Made by a program: the position numbers and the translations under genes
NCBI GenBank assembly: GCA_031082125.1
Contig: JAVHLM010000003.1
Span: 124,001 to 188,000 of the forward strand
Direction of reading: 5' to 3'
Source of the DNA: Candidatus Eremiobacterota bacterium
Lineage (GTDB): Bacteria > Vulcanimicrobiota > CADAWZ01 > Ess09-12
DNA length: 64,000 nt
Shown: positions 1 to 7,926 of the stretch, piece after piece
How positions within the stretch are numbered: position 1 is the stretch's first letter
Layout: each line of letters starts with the position of its first letter
The notes under the pieces: model-generated
What the model was told of the DNA's origin: nothing
Database searches by the model: none
What the model saw: the letters and a program-made list of their open reading frames with translations, nothing else

Positions 1-2
1 TG

Positions 3-428
3 CACCGGCTTTTCTTCCAGAAGATTGATGAGGGCGTTGCAGGGCACTATAGGAAGGTGAAGGTATTCATCACTGGCTCAAAGTATCCTATGCCTGCACC
101 TGAGGCAGTGCCGATGCTGATGAAGGGATTCATGGAGAACCTTACCAAGGAGCGGGAGCTCCTCCACCCTGTCCAGTTCGCTGCTAAGATGCACAAGGAC
201 TTTGTAATGATTCACCCCTTTGTTGACGGGAACGGGAGGGTGGCAAGGCTTCTGATGAATCTCATCCTTCTGCGGGAGGGGTATTGTATAGCCATCATTC
301 CCCCTGTCCTCAGGGCTGATTATATCAGGACGATAGAGAAGGCCCGGGAAGATGACAAGGACTTCCTGCAGTTCATTGCAGAAGTGGTGAGTGAGACACA
401 GAAGGATTACCTGAGATTGTTCTCATAA
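3..428 (+). CDS. Fic family protein (C-terminal part, cut by window edge)
   Basis: The frame is open to the left edge, so the N-terminus lies outside the window; a GTG at 57 is internal. The visible 142 residues form the end of a Fic domain, with the signature HPFVDGNGRVARLLMN encoded near 212-259. In this motif the His is catalytic and the Asp and GNGR bind metal and nucleotide phosphates in Fic AMP-transferases. These enzymes usually transfer AMP to a Ser, Thr or Tyr hydroxyl of a target protein. The N-terminal region that would hold an inhibitory helix is not visible. The stop lies 9 nt before the integrase gene, so the two are probably co-transcribed. The position beside an integrase suggests cargo of a mobile element. 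Family is certain; target is unknown. Confidence 0.9.
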   Translation, partial: HRLFFQKIDEGVAGHYRKVKVFITGSKYPMPAPEAVPMLMKGFMENLTKERELLHPVQFAAKMHKDFVMIHPFVDGNGRVARLLMNLILLREGYCIAIIPPVLRADYIRTIEKAREDDKDFLQFIAEVVSETQKDYLRLFS

Positions 429-437
429 GGAGCAACA

Positions 438-1487
438 ATGACCAGGCTCTACAAGCGAGGAGATATCTTTTATATTGACTATACCGACAGGCAGGGCAAC
501 CGGCACAGGAAGAGCACCGGCACCACGAACAAGCGCCTGGCTGAAGAGCAGCTTGCCAAGGAGAAAGCGGCAGCACTGGACAGGAAGGCAGGCATTGAGA
601 CCCCGGAGAAGGTTACACTCAGTGAGTTTGCCACTGAATTCCTGTCCTTCTGCAAGGCGAACAAGAAGCCAAATACCGTGGTATTCTATGACGTTACCCT
701 GAAGGCCCTGGTCAGAACCTTTGGTGATTACCTGCTTGATGAGATAAAACCTTATTTCATAGAGCAGTATAAGCTGAAGCGGGCGCGGGATGTCTCGAAA
801 ACCACGGTGAAGCGGGAGATGACAACACTGCACCGGGTTTTCAACCTCGCGATTCTTTGGAAGAAAGCGGTCGATAATCCTGTTAAGTTGGTGGATAAGA
901 TAAAGGAGCCGGAGGCGAGGACCCGCTCTCTCTCCGAGGAAGAGCTCCGGCGCCTGGTGGCAGAGTGCGGCCCCCCTTACCTGAGGATGGCCGTGCTCAT
1001 CGCTCTTAACACTGGGTTGAGAAAGGGGGAGATTCTCGCCCTGGGAAAAGATGACGTTGACCTTGAAGCAGGGATCATTTCAGTCTCATCGACAATGTGT
1101 GCCACTGGACTTGGCACACCTAAAAGTGGCAAGGGGAGGCAGGTGCCAATAAATAGCACTCTACTCCCTGAGCTTGCAAAGTGGGTTGAAGGCCTGAAAG
1201 AGGAGCACCTCTTCCCCCATGGGGACTTCAAGAAAGCCTTCAACGCAGCAGTGAGGCGGGCAGGCATTAAGGATTTCCACTTCCATGACCTGAGGCACAC
1301 CTTCGCCTCCCGCCTTATCATGGCAGGGGCGGACATCGCCACCCTCAAAGAGCTCCTGGGGCATGCCACCCTTTCGATGGCCATGAAGTATGCCCACCCC
1401 TCAAAAGAGCATAAGCGCATGGCGCTTGATAAAATTGGTGAATTGTTTTCAACAGAAAAAAATGCCCTTATGGGCAATGGGTTTTAA
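438..1487 (+). CDS. Tyrosine recombinase / phage-type integrase
   Basis: A 349-residue site-specific recombinase. The N-terminal part (about 1-60) resembles the arm-binding region of tRNA-targeting integrases. A SAM-like core-binding domain covers about 60-155 and the catalytic domain about 165-335. All catalytic residues are present: R195 (TGLRKGE), K229 (TPKSGKGR), H283 and R286 (HDLRH), H309 (LLGHATL) and nucleophile Y318 (MKYAHP). AAGGAG precedes the ATG with good spacing. The gene follows the Fic gene by 9 nt and ends 134 bp from the 3' end of a tRNA-Phe gene, the usual place for an integrase of an element inserted in a tRNA. It appears intact and is probably functional. Confidence 0.95.
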   Translation: MTRLYKRGDIFYIDYTDRQGNRHRKSTGTTNKRLAEEQLAKEKAAALDRKAGIETPEKVTLSEFATEFLSFCKANKKPNTVVFYDVTLKALVRTFGDYLLDEIKPYFIEQYKLKRARDVSKTTVKREMTTLHRVFNLAILWKKAVDNPVKLVDKIKEPEARTRSLSEEELRRLVAECGPPYLRMAVLIALNTGLRKGEILALGKDDVDLEAGIISVSSTMCATGLGTPKSGKGRQVPINSTLLPELAKWVEGLKEEHLFPHGDFKKAFNAAVRRAGIKDFHFHDLRHTFASRLIMAGADIATLKELLGHATLSMAMKYAHPSKEHKRMALDKIGELFSTEKNALMGNGF

Positions 1488-1568
1488 GGAGGTTTGTGTG
1501 CCATTTTTGTGCCAAGTTATCCTGAAAAGAGGCCCGTTTTTGTGTCTAAAGGCTATTTAATTGAAAAT

Positions 1569-1586
1569 TTTTACCTATTGGTAAAA
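1569..1586 (-). terminator. Possible weak terminator after the tRNA operon
   Basis: A 7-bp inverted repeat (ttttacc, 4-nt loop, ggtaaaa) lies 36 nt beyond the 3' end of tRNA-Phe. On the minus strand it is followed by ATTTTC. The stem is AT-rich and the U-tract short, so termination here is only possible. Confidence 0.3.
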
Positions 1587-1621
1587 TGCCCTGGAAGCTT
1601 ATTAAAGAGGGAAAAGAAATA

Positions 1622-1694
1622 TGCCGAGGGACAGAATCGAACTGTCGACACCATGATTTTCAGTCATGTGCTCTACCAACTGAGCTACCTCGGC
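1622..1694 (-). tRNA. tRNA-Phe (anticodon GAA)
   Basis: The minus strand folds as a complete 73-nt cloverleaf: acceptor GCCGAGG with CCTCGGC, T8-A9, D-arm GCTC...GAGC, anticodon stem CATGA/TCATG with loop CTGAAAA, and TTCGATT in the T-arm. The anticodon is GAA and the discriminator base is A. CCA is not encoded. Its 3' end faces the integrase gene at 438-1487 and is the likely attachment site of that element. Confidence 0.97.
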
Positions 1695-1700
1695 ATAAAA

Positions 1701-1777
1701 TGGCGAGGACGATGGGATTTGAACCCACGATCTCCGGCGTGACAGGCCGGCGCGTTAAACCGCTACGCTACGCCCTC
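1701..1777 (-). tRNA. tRNA-Asp (anticodon GTC)
   Basis: A complete cloverleaf on the minus strand: acceptor GAGGGCG with CGTCCTC (one G-U pair), anticodon stem CCGGC/GCCGG with loop CTGTCAC giving anticodon GTC, and T-loop TTCAAAT. The discriminator base is G, as expected for tRNA-Asp, and CCA is encoded at 1701-1703, unlike the two neighbouring tRNAs. Confidence 0.97.
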
Positions 1778-1811
1778 GTAAACTTTATGTGGCACGTTCC
1801 GTGTCTTTAAA

Positions 1812-1883
1812 TGGGCGAAACAGGATTTGAACCTGTGACCCCCTACATGTGAAGCAGGTGCTCTACCGCTGAGCCATTCGCCC
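1812..1883 (-). tRNA. tRNA-Val (anticodon CAC)
   Basis: A 72-nt cloverleaf on the minus strand: acceptor GGGCGAA with TTCGCCC, D-arm GCTC...GAGC, anticodon stem CCTGC/GTAGG (one G-U pair) with loop TTCACAT giving anticodon CAC, and T-arm around GGTTCAAATCC. The discriminator is A and CCA is not encoded. It is the first tRNA of the three-gene operon, just downstream of a consensus promoter. Confidence 0.97.
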
Positions 1884-1896
1884 TTAACGTAACCAT

Positions 1897-1924
1897 ATTA
1901 TAGCAAATATTGTAAATCTGTCAA
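1897..1924 (-). promoter_or_regulatory. Sigma-70-type promoter of the tRNA operon
   Basis: The minus strand carries a perfect -35 TTGACA (complement of 1919-1924), a 16-nt spacer and a perfect -10 TATAAT (complement of 1897-1902). The -10 ends 13 nt upstream of the first base of tRNA-Val, so the leader is very short, as is usual for tRNA operons. Confidence 0.93.
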
Positions 1925-1934
1925 GACGATTTTC

Positions 1935-3218
1935 CTAGGTTCCCGCAGAATAATCTGAGGCGTAGTGGACCTGCTCGTCGGTGAGCCTGTCAATGGCACG
2001 CCCCATGGTTTTCAGCTTGAGCCCTGCGATCTCCTGGTCCTGGGCCTCCGGGATGTTGTACACCTTCTTTTCCATCTTCTTCCCCTCGCGGGAGAGCCTG
2101 ACCATGGAGAGGAACTGATTGGCAAAGCTCATATCCATCACTTCGGAAGGATGGCCCTCGGCTCCGGCAAGATTCACCAGGCGGCCCTTGCAGAGCAGAT
2201 AGATCTTCCTGCCCCCGGAAAGGCTGTATTCATCGTTGTTCTGCCGTATCTCCCTGTGAGATTTCGCCATGGACTCAAGTTCCGGAATGTTAATCTCTAC
2301 ATCGTAGTGGCCGGTGTTGCAGATCACGGCACCGTCCTTCATATGCTCAAAATGCCGCTTCACTATGACATCTCTCATGCCTGTTGCAGTGATAAAGATG
2401 TCGCCCACTTTCGCCGCCTCATCCATAGGCATGACATCGAAGCCTTCCATCATGGCCTTGAGGGCCGCCGTAGGCTTCACCTCCGTAACGACCACCCGTG
2501 CCCCGAGGCCCCTGGCCCTCATGGCACAGCCCTTGCCGCAGTGGCCGTATCCTGCCACTACAAAGGTCTTCCCTGCGATAAGCACGTTGGTGGAGCGGAG
2601 AATCCCGTCAATGGAAGACTGGCCGGTGCCGTATACATTGTCGAAATCCCACTTTGTTTCCGCATCGTTTACGGCAATCACCGGGTAAAGCATCTTTCCA
2701 TCGTCAGCCATGGCCCTGAGGCGGTGCACGCCTGTGGTCGTTTCTTCAGTCCCTCCGATGATGTCACGGGCAAGCTCAGGGTGCTTGTGGTGGATGGTGA
2801 AGATAAGATCGGCGCCGTCATCAAGGGTGAGCGTAGGCTTGAAATCGAGAGTTCTTTCAATGCACCAGTAAAACTCGTCAACGGAAAGTCCATGCCACGC
2901 AAAGATAGGTATTCCCTCCGAGGCGAGGGCAGCAGCTATGTCATCCTGTGTCGAGAGGGGATTGCAGCCGCTCCATGAAACCTCGGCACCAGCCGCTACA
3001 AAGGTCTTTACCAGCACTGCCGTTTCCTTGGTCACATGGAGGCACCCGGCAATTCTCATCCCTTTCAGAGGCTTGGTCCTGCCGTGCTCCTCGCGGAGTG
3101 CCATCATTACCGGCATATGGGCCTCGGCCCATTCAACCTTCTTCTTTCCCTGTTCCGCAAGCAAGAGATCCTTCACTTTGAATTTCTCTGCCGCTGCCGT
3201 CGAGTGTTCATTGGTCAT
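1935..3218 (-). CDS. ahcY: Adenosylhomocysteinase (SAH hydrolase)
   Basis: A 427-residue cytoplasmic, NAD-dependent enzyme that reversibly splits S-adenosylhomocysteine into adenosine and homocysteine, clearing the product inhibitor of methyltransferases. Seen: N-terminal substrate-domain signature GCLHVTKETAVL, conserved Asp pair in LDDGAD, the AVNDAETK(W)DN-like segment, and the Rossmann motif GYGHCGKG at about 223-230. Length fits the short class without the roughly 40-residue insertion. The start chosen is the ATG at 3216-3218 because AAAGGGGAA lies just upstream; an in-frame extension of 14 codons has no comparable site. A strong promoter lies about 60 nt upstream. Together with mtnA at 30957 it suggests active SAM recycling and salvage. 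Confidence 0.96.
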   Translation of the reverse strand: MTNEHSTAAAEKFKVKDLLLAEQGKKKVEWAEAHMPVMMALREEHGRTKPLKGMRIAGCLHVTKETAVLVKTFVAAGAEVSWSGCNPLSTQDDIAAALASEGIPIFAWHGLSVDEFYWCIERTLDFKPTLTLDDGADLIFTIHHKHPELARDIIGGTEETTTGVHRLRAMADDGKMLYPVIAVNDAETKWDFDNVYGTGQSSIDGILRSTNVLIAGKTFVVAGYGHCGKGCAMRARGLGARVVVTEVKPTAALKAMMEGFDVMPMDEAAKVGDIFITATGMRDVIVKRHFEHMKDGAVICNTGHYDVEINIPELESMAKSHREIRQNNDEYSLSGGRKIYLLCKGRLVNLAGAEGHPSEVMDMSFANQFLSMVRLSREGKKMEKKVYNIPEAQDQEIAGLKLKTMGRAIDRLTDEQVHYASDYSAGT

Positions 3219-3278
3219 GGTAATTCCCCTTTCATAGTGAGCTTGGTATGGAGTGAGCATTCAATGCATCGTCCCCAT

Positions 3279-3307
3279 ATTATACCACGGCCTGTCAACT
3301 ATCTCAA
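3279..3307 (-). promoter_or_regulatory. Sigma-70-type promoter of ahcY
   Basis: On the minus strand: -35 TTGAGA (complement of 3302-3307), 17-nt spacer, -10 TATAAT (complement of 3279-3284) preceded by TG as in an extended -10. The predicted leader of about 55 nt is too short for a typical SAH riboswitch. A TTGACA also lies 8 nt before the -10 but is too close to act as its -35. Confidence 0.85.
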
Positions 3308-3452
3308 TACTTTTCATGGCAAGGCTTTTCACTCTCCTGGCAGGGACATGAAGGTGCCGAGGGCCATCACCGTGGGAGGAGAGAAGCGCGCCAGAAGGGT
3401 ACAATTACAGGATGGAGAAGTGTGCCATGAGAACATTGAGGCGAGGGAGCCC

Positions 3453-4562
3453 ATGACACGACGGGAACTTGAAGAACTTGCGGCACAGCAGGAAATTGAA
3501 TCGATCGGTGTCGCGCCCTGTGAGCCCCTTGAGGACTGCCGGCAGGAAATCCTGCTGAGACAGGAAAGTGGCCTCATACCGGTCCATGCGAAATGGCACC
3601 GTGAAGAGGTCACGCAGTTCTGCAACCCCGAGCATTTCCTGCCCGGCGCGCGCTCGGTGATTGTCGCCACCCTCTGCTATCTCACCGGTGAACAGGAAGA
3701 ACCGGACTGCTCAGGTACACCCGGGGGGGCAATTGCCCCCTATACCCGTTATAACTTCTACAGGGCCTTGAAGGAGAAGCTGAGAGGCCTCGCGCGGAAG
3801 ATAAAAAGATACTATCCAGACGCCCGGTCTTACGTCTCATCATGTGGATTCCTGAGGGAGAAGCCTCTTGCGGCTTTATCCGGCATAGGCTTCTATGGAT
3901 CCCATGGCATCATAATCACAAAAAAATGGGGTTCATGGGTCGTCCTGGGCACCATAGTAACGACACTGGAGCTTGAGCATAATGAACCACTCCCTGACAG
4001 CTGCGGCCAATGCTCGATATGCAGAGAAGCCTGCCCGACAGGGGCAATCACGGAACCGGGAGTGCTCCACGAGGGACGGTGCCTTCAATTCTTATCGGAG
4101 CATGAGGTGCTCCCCGTAAAATACCGTCAGGCATGGGGAAAACGCCTCTACGGCTGCGCCATATGCCAGGAGGTCTGCCCCCAGAACACCGGCATACCCC
4201 ATGACGCCGCAAAGCCTCCCTTCGGGGCCTTAGGCCCCAGTGTGCCGCTTATTCCACTCCTCTCGATTGACGAAGAGACCATGAAGGAACAGTTCAAGGG
4301 AAACCAGCTCGGCGCCCGGTGGCTTTCGGGCTGGTCCCTCAAGAAAAATGCCGCCGTCGCTCTCGGCAACTGGCAGGACCCGGCGGCAGTGAAGCCCCTT
4401 GGAGAGCTTCTTTTCAACGGGCCTCTCCACATAAGCGAGCATGCCGCCTGGGCTCTTTCCAGAATCGGCGGCAGGGAGGCCCGGGCGCTCCTTGAGAGAG
4501 CACTGGCTTCTCCGTCACTGGGAGCCCTTAAAGGTACCATCAGAACCCATATGGAATTCTGA
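3453..4562 (+). CDS. queG: Epoxyqueuosine reductase QueG
   Basis: A 369-residue cobalamin-dependent iron-sulfur enzyme that performs the last step of queuosine synthesis, reducing epoxyqueuosine to queuosine in tRNA. Seen: N-terminal cobalamin-binding reductase domain with the PYTRYNFYRALKEKL segment, a first 4Fe-4S cluster at C184-x2-C187-x2-C190-x3-C194 followed by PTGA, a second at C235-x2-C238-x3-C242 followed by PQN, and a C-terminal HEAT-like region (about 305-365) as in longer QueG proteins. The frame extends upstream, but the ATG at 3453 is preceded by GAGGCGAGGGAG and gives the usual family length. It is divergent from ahcY. Confidence 0.93.
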   Translation: MTRRELEELAAQQEIESIGVAPCEPLEDCRQEILLRQESGLIPVHAKWHREEVTQFCNPEHFLPGARSVIVATLCYLTGEQEEPDCSGTPGGAIAPYTRYNFYRALKEKLRGLARKIKRYYPDARSYVSSCGFLREKPLAALSGIGFYGSHGIIITKKWGSWVVLGTIVTTLELEHNEPLPDSCGQCSICREACPTGAITEPGVLHEGRCLQFLSEHEVLPVKYRQAWGKRLYGCAICQEVCPQNTGIPHDAAKPPFGALGPSVPLIPLLSIDEETMKEQFKGNQLGARWLSGWSLKKNAAVALGNWQDPAAVKPLGELLFNGPLHISEHAAWALSRIGGREARALLERALASPSLGALKGTIRTHMEF

Positions 4563-4656
4563 GGCAGAGGCCCCTTCACAGGATATGAGAGGATTTTCAC
4601 CCATGACGGGGAACAAGACTCTTTAAAGCACCACCATCCACGGGAGGAATCACGAA

Positions 4657-6693
4657 ATGAAAAAAGGAGCCTTCATCTTTCTTCTCATTGCAGCACTCTT
4701 CTTGCCTGGAGCCCCTGCACAAGGCGCCGACAGGGAATATACCTTCAGGGACTTTATCGGCACCCAGTGGGTGAAAGACCCGCAGGTATCGCCCTCAGGG
4801 GACAGAATTGTCTTTGTCCTCGAGAAAAAAAACCTCAGCGAGAATACCGTCACCTCACGCCTCATGGTGCTCGATATAAAAAGCCGATCGATTACAGGCC
4901 TCACCGCGGGAAAAGGGAAGGACAGCCATCCCCGGTGGTCGCCCGATGGCGCGAAAATTGCCTTTACCTCGACATTTGAGGGGGACACGCAGGTATGGGT
5001 CATCGCCTCTTCAGGCGGCGAGGCGAAAAAGATAACCGCCCTAGCCGCCGGGGCCTCAGATGCCGAGTGGTCACCTGACGGAAAGACGCTCCTCTTGGTC
5101 TCTGACCGGTACCAGGGATGCAAGACAGAGCGAGAGAACAAAAAACGCGTGCTCCAGGAAGAGAAAAGCAAAGTGAAGGCAAAAATCTTCACCGATCTCC
5201 CATACCAGGTCTTCGATCACTGGCGCGACAACAGGAACAGCCATCTCTTCACCATTCCGGCGGGGGGCGGAGAAGCCCTTGACCTCACGCCGGGAGCCTT
5301 CGACATTCCTCCCATTGATCTCGGAGGAACACAGGATTACTGCTTCTCTCCTGACTCCAAGGAGATCTGCTATGTGACCAACACCGATAAAAACCTGGCC
5401 TGGAGCACCAACAATGATCTCTTCATCATCCCCGCCAAGGGAGGAGCCCCCCAGAGAATCACCGCAGGGAAGGGCTGCGACTGCAACCCCCGGTATTCGC
5501 CTGACGGCACCTCCATAGCCTACACTTCTATGATAAGGCCCGGCTTCGAGGCTGACAGGAGAATAGTCATGCTCTATGACAGGAAAAAGGGAACCCACGA
5601 GGCTCTCAGCGACTCACTTGACAGGACTATCGACGACCTCCAGTGGGCACCCGACAGCTCTGCCATTTACTGCAGCGCTGAAGATGAGGGTTACAAGTCA
5701 ATTTACCGCATTGAGAGAGCCTCGAAAGAGATCCGGAAGCTCACCGGGAAGTCATTCAACACCAGCCCAAAAGTGAGCCCCGACGGCAGCACCCTCTATT
5801 TTCTGAGCGAGCGCATGACGAGCCCCCCGGAGCTCCAGAGCTTCGACACAACGACTGGAGTCATGGAGAAACTCACCGATTTCAACAGGAATTTCGCCTC
5901 CCTTGCAATGAACCCCGCAGAGGAGTTCTCCTTCAAGTCAAGCGACGGCCTCAGCATCCATGGGTTCCTGGTAAAGCCGCCCCACTTTGACCCTCAGAAG
6001 AAATACCCCCTGGTCTACCTTATCCATGGAGGCCCCCAGGGGGCATGGAGCGATGATTTTCACCCTCGCTGGAATACGGAGCTCTTCGCCGCATCAGGCT
6101 ACGTGGTGGCCGCCGTCAATTTCAGGGGGAGCGTGGGATACGGCCAGAAATTTACCGACATGGTGTCAAAAGACTGGGGAGGGAAGCCTTATCAGGATCT
6201 GATGGAAGGCCTCGAATACCTTATCACTGCCTTTCCCTTCATCAACAAGGAGCGGATGAGCTGTATCGGCGCCTCTTATGGCGGTTATATGGTAAACTGG
6301 ATGATGGGCCACACCGACTGTTTCCGCGCCGCAATCTGCCACTCGGGCGTCTTCAATACCCTGAGCGAATACGGTACCACCGAAGAGCTCTGGTTCCCCG
6401 AGTGGGAGTTCAAGGGGACTCCTTATGATAACCGGGAGCTCTATGAAAAGTGGAATCCCCTCAATTACGTGGATAATTTCAAGACCCCTTGCCTGGTGGT
6501 CCACGGAGCCCAGGACTTCAGGGTCCCTGTCTCCGAGGGGCAGCAGCTCTTCACGGCGCTCCGCAGAAACGGAGTCCCTGCGAAATTTCTTTACTTTCCC
6601 GATGAGTGCCACTTCGTGAGGAAACCCCAGAACCTGGAGCTCTGGTACCGTACCATGCTTGAATGGCTCGCCACCTGGCTGAAAGGGCAATAG
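4657..6693 (+). CDS. Secreted S9-family prolyl oligopeptidase / acylaminoacyl peptidase
   Basis: A 678-residue protein starting with a typical signal peptide (MKKGAFIFLLIAALFLPG, cleavage near AQG-AD), so probably periplasmic or exported. Residues about 30-400 form a TolB/WD40-like beta-propeller with repeated SPDG motifs (WSPDGAKIAF, WSPDGKTLLL, YSPDGTSIAY). Residues about 420-678 are an alpha/beta hydrolase with nucleophile S540 in GASYGGYM, D620 in HGAQDFRVP and H652 in DECHF, the full S9 triad. Such enzymes cleave short peptides, typically after Pro or releasing blocked N-terminal residues; the exact specificity is unknown. GGGAGGAATCACGA precedes the ATG. It stands alone between queG and an unrelated TPR gene. 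Confidence 0.93.
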   Translation: MKKGAFIFLLIAALFLPGAPAQGADREYTFRDFIGTQWVKDPQVSPSGDRIVFVLEKKNLSENTVTSRLMVLDIKSRSITGLTAGKGKDSHPRWSPDGAKIAFTSTFEGDTQVWVIASSGGEAKKITALAAGASDAEWSPDGKTLLLVSDRYQGCKTERENKKRVLQEEKSKVKAKIFTDLPYQVFDHWRDNRNSHLFTIPAGGGEALDLTPGAFDIPPIDLGGTQDYCFSPDSKEICYVTNTDKNLAWSTNNDLFIIPAKGGAPQRITAGKGCDCNPRYSPDGTSIAYTSMIRPGFEADRRIVMLYDRKKGTHEALSDSLDRTIDDLQWAPDSSAIYCSAEDEGYKSIYRIERASKEIRKLTGKSFNTSPKVSPDGSTLYFLSERMTSPPELQSFDTTTGVMEKLTDFNRNFASLAMNPAEEFSFKSSDGLSIHGFLVKPPHFDPQKKYPLVYLIHGGPQGAWSDDFHPRWNTELFAASGYVVAAVNFRGSVGYGQKFTDMVSKDWGGKPYQDLMEGLEYLITAFPFINKERMSCIGASYGGYMVNWMMGHTDCFRAAICHSGVFNTLSEYGTTEELWFPEWEFKGTPYDNRELYEKWNPLNYVDNFKTPCLVVHGAQDFRVPVSEGQQLFTALRRNGVPAKFLYFPDECHFVRKPQNLELWYRTMLEWLATWLKGQ

Positions 6694-6807
6694 AGAGACA
6701 GGGGCAAAAGCAATGAATGATGCTTGCAGGAATGGAAGATAGAACTCTAGAAACTCCTTGGGAAGGACAAGCATCCTTTCACCCCAGAAAAGAGGAGACG
6801 AGAGCCC

Positions 6808-7899
6808 ATGAGTGCGTTATTTCAGAGGAACATCGACAGAGACGGCGAGTACAAAAAACTCCATGGGAGAAAAATTGATCTTGCAGCAGCTCTCGGCATC
6901 ACACTGGAACGAAGGGTTATTGACGCCAACCGTTATGAAGAGAAGGGGAAGGAAGGCACCTTTGAAATCACTTTCTACAGTGAGGGTGAAGGCTCGCCTG
7001 CCAAACGCAAGCAGGGCTATTTCGAAGTGCTGAAGCTGAATCTCACCAGGTTCTCTCCGAAAACCGGAGATTTTGAAGAGTCCATAAGCCTCAACTATGA
7101 AAACTCCGAGATGTACACCTCCTTCAGGGACAGGGATTTCTGGCTGGAATATGCAGGCACCGATCTTCCGGGCCTCAAGGACAAATTTGGCAAATTCCGG
7201 GACTCCCAGGGAGAATCACTTGCCGAACACGTGCTGAGGGAGTTTGCCCGCGTTGCTGAGAGGGCTACGAAGCTCCCCGGGCAGGAAGTGATCCTCTTTT
7301 CCACTCTCAATACCTCTCTGGACGGCATAGAAGAGCTGATGCACCAGGTACTCACAGGAAATTTCTCTAAAAAGCTTGTTATCCCTGAGCGGAAAGAGCA
7401 GCCGCCACCACCACCACCGGCAAAAGTGGAAAAGCCGGCACCATCGCAAGAGCCACCGCCGGCAAAGGCCGAGCCAAAGCCGGAGCCGAAACCAGAGCCC
7501 AAGGCAGAGCAGAAGCAAGAGCCTGGTGACGCCGGCATGGCACTTCTGCTGCAGCAGAAGTATGAAGAAGCCGTTGATTTTTACAAGACGAAAGCCAAAA
7601 AAAGCCCTAAGGATCCAGGTGGCTGGTTTGGCCTCACGGCGTGCCTTTTCCTCACCGGTGACATCAAGAAATGCACCCTCTATTACAACAAGTGCCTTGA
7701 AATAGATCCCTCGTACGAGATTTTTTCACAGCTCGTGAAGCTTGCCCCCGATGACGAGACGAAGCTGCTGGATCTTGCCGAGCGCTTCATAGACATCGAA
7801 ATGCAGACCGAAGCAAAAAAATACCTGGAGTTTCTCGATAAAAAGACGCTTCAGGACAAGTCCAGGAAAAAGCTGGAGAGCCTTCAGAAGAAGCTGTGA
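6808..7899 (+). CDS. Uncharacterised protein with Pro/Lys/Glu-rich linker and C-terminal TPR
   Basis: 363 residues, no signal peptide or membrane segment. Residues 1-190 form an alpha/beta domain I do not recognise. Residues about 197-240 are a low-complexity hinge of Pro, Lys, Glu and Ala (repeated KPEP). Residues about 242-330 contain TPR-like helices (KYEEAVDFYK, GWFGLTACLF) and the C-terminus is charged helix. The start is supported by GAGGAGA upstream. The domain-linker-TPR plan recurs in the giant TPR proteins at 22614-27572 and 56574-61889. Presumably a cytoplasmic adaptor; the function is unknown. Confidence 0.8.
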   Translation: MSALFQRNIDRDGEYKKLHGRKIDLAAALGITLERRVIDANRYEEKGKEGTFEITFYSEGEGSPAKRKQGYFEVLKLNLTRFSPKTGDFEESISLNYENSEMYTSFRDRDFWLEYAGTDLPGLKDKFGKFRDSQGESLAEHVLREFARVAERATKLPGQEVILFSTLNTSLDGIEELMHQVLTGNFSKKLVIPERKEQPPPPPPAKVEKPAPSQEPPPAKAEPKPEPKPEPKAEQKQEPGDAGMALLLQQKYEEAVDFYKTKAKKSPKDPGGWFGLTACLFLTGDIKKCTLYYNKCLEIDPSYEIFSQLVKLAPDDETKLLDLAERFIDIEMQTEAKKYLEFLDKKTLQDKSRKKLESLQKKL

Positions 7900-7926
7900 C
7901 CGCCGTTTTGGCCCTCTGAGATCTCA

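Larger units (their letters stand above)
1..1621. mobile_element. Right end of a tRNA-Phe-associated integrative element (partial)
   Basis: An intact tyrosine recombinase gene and a Fic-domain gene lie immediately outside the 3' end of tRNA-Phe at 1622. Integrative elements commonly use the 3' half of a tRNA gene as attachment site and regenerate it on insertion, leaving the integrase next to the intact tRNA. If so, the element extends left out of the window and the core attachment site overlaps about 1622-1660. I found no second copy of the tRNA 3' end within 1-1620, as expected if the other end is outside the window. Genes to the right of the tRNAs are housekeeping. The exact boundary is inferred. 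Confidence 0.55.

Noticed and set aside
1-1620. Second attachment-site repeat of the tRNA-Phe 3' end inside the window
   Set aside because: No matching copy was found by eye, so the element's other end must be outside the window if it exists.
1965-2978. 337-aa plus-strand open frame
   Set aside because: Antisense to ahcY, which is certain by motif and length.
3219-3278. SAH riboswitch before ahcY
   Set aside because: The leader from the predicted start site is only about 55 nt and shows no matching conserved core.
3285-3298. TTGACA 8 nt before TATAAT upstream of ahcY as the -35
   Set aside because: Spacing is far too short; TTGAGA at the proper 17 nt is the better candidate.
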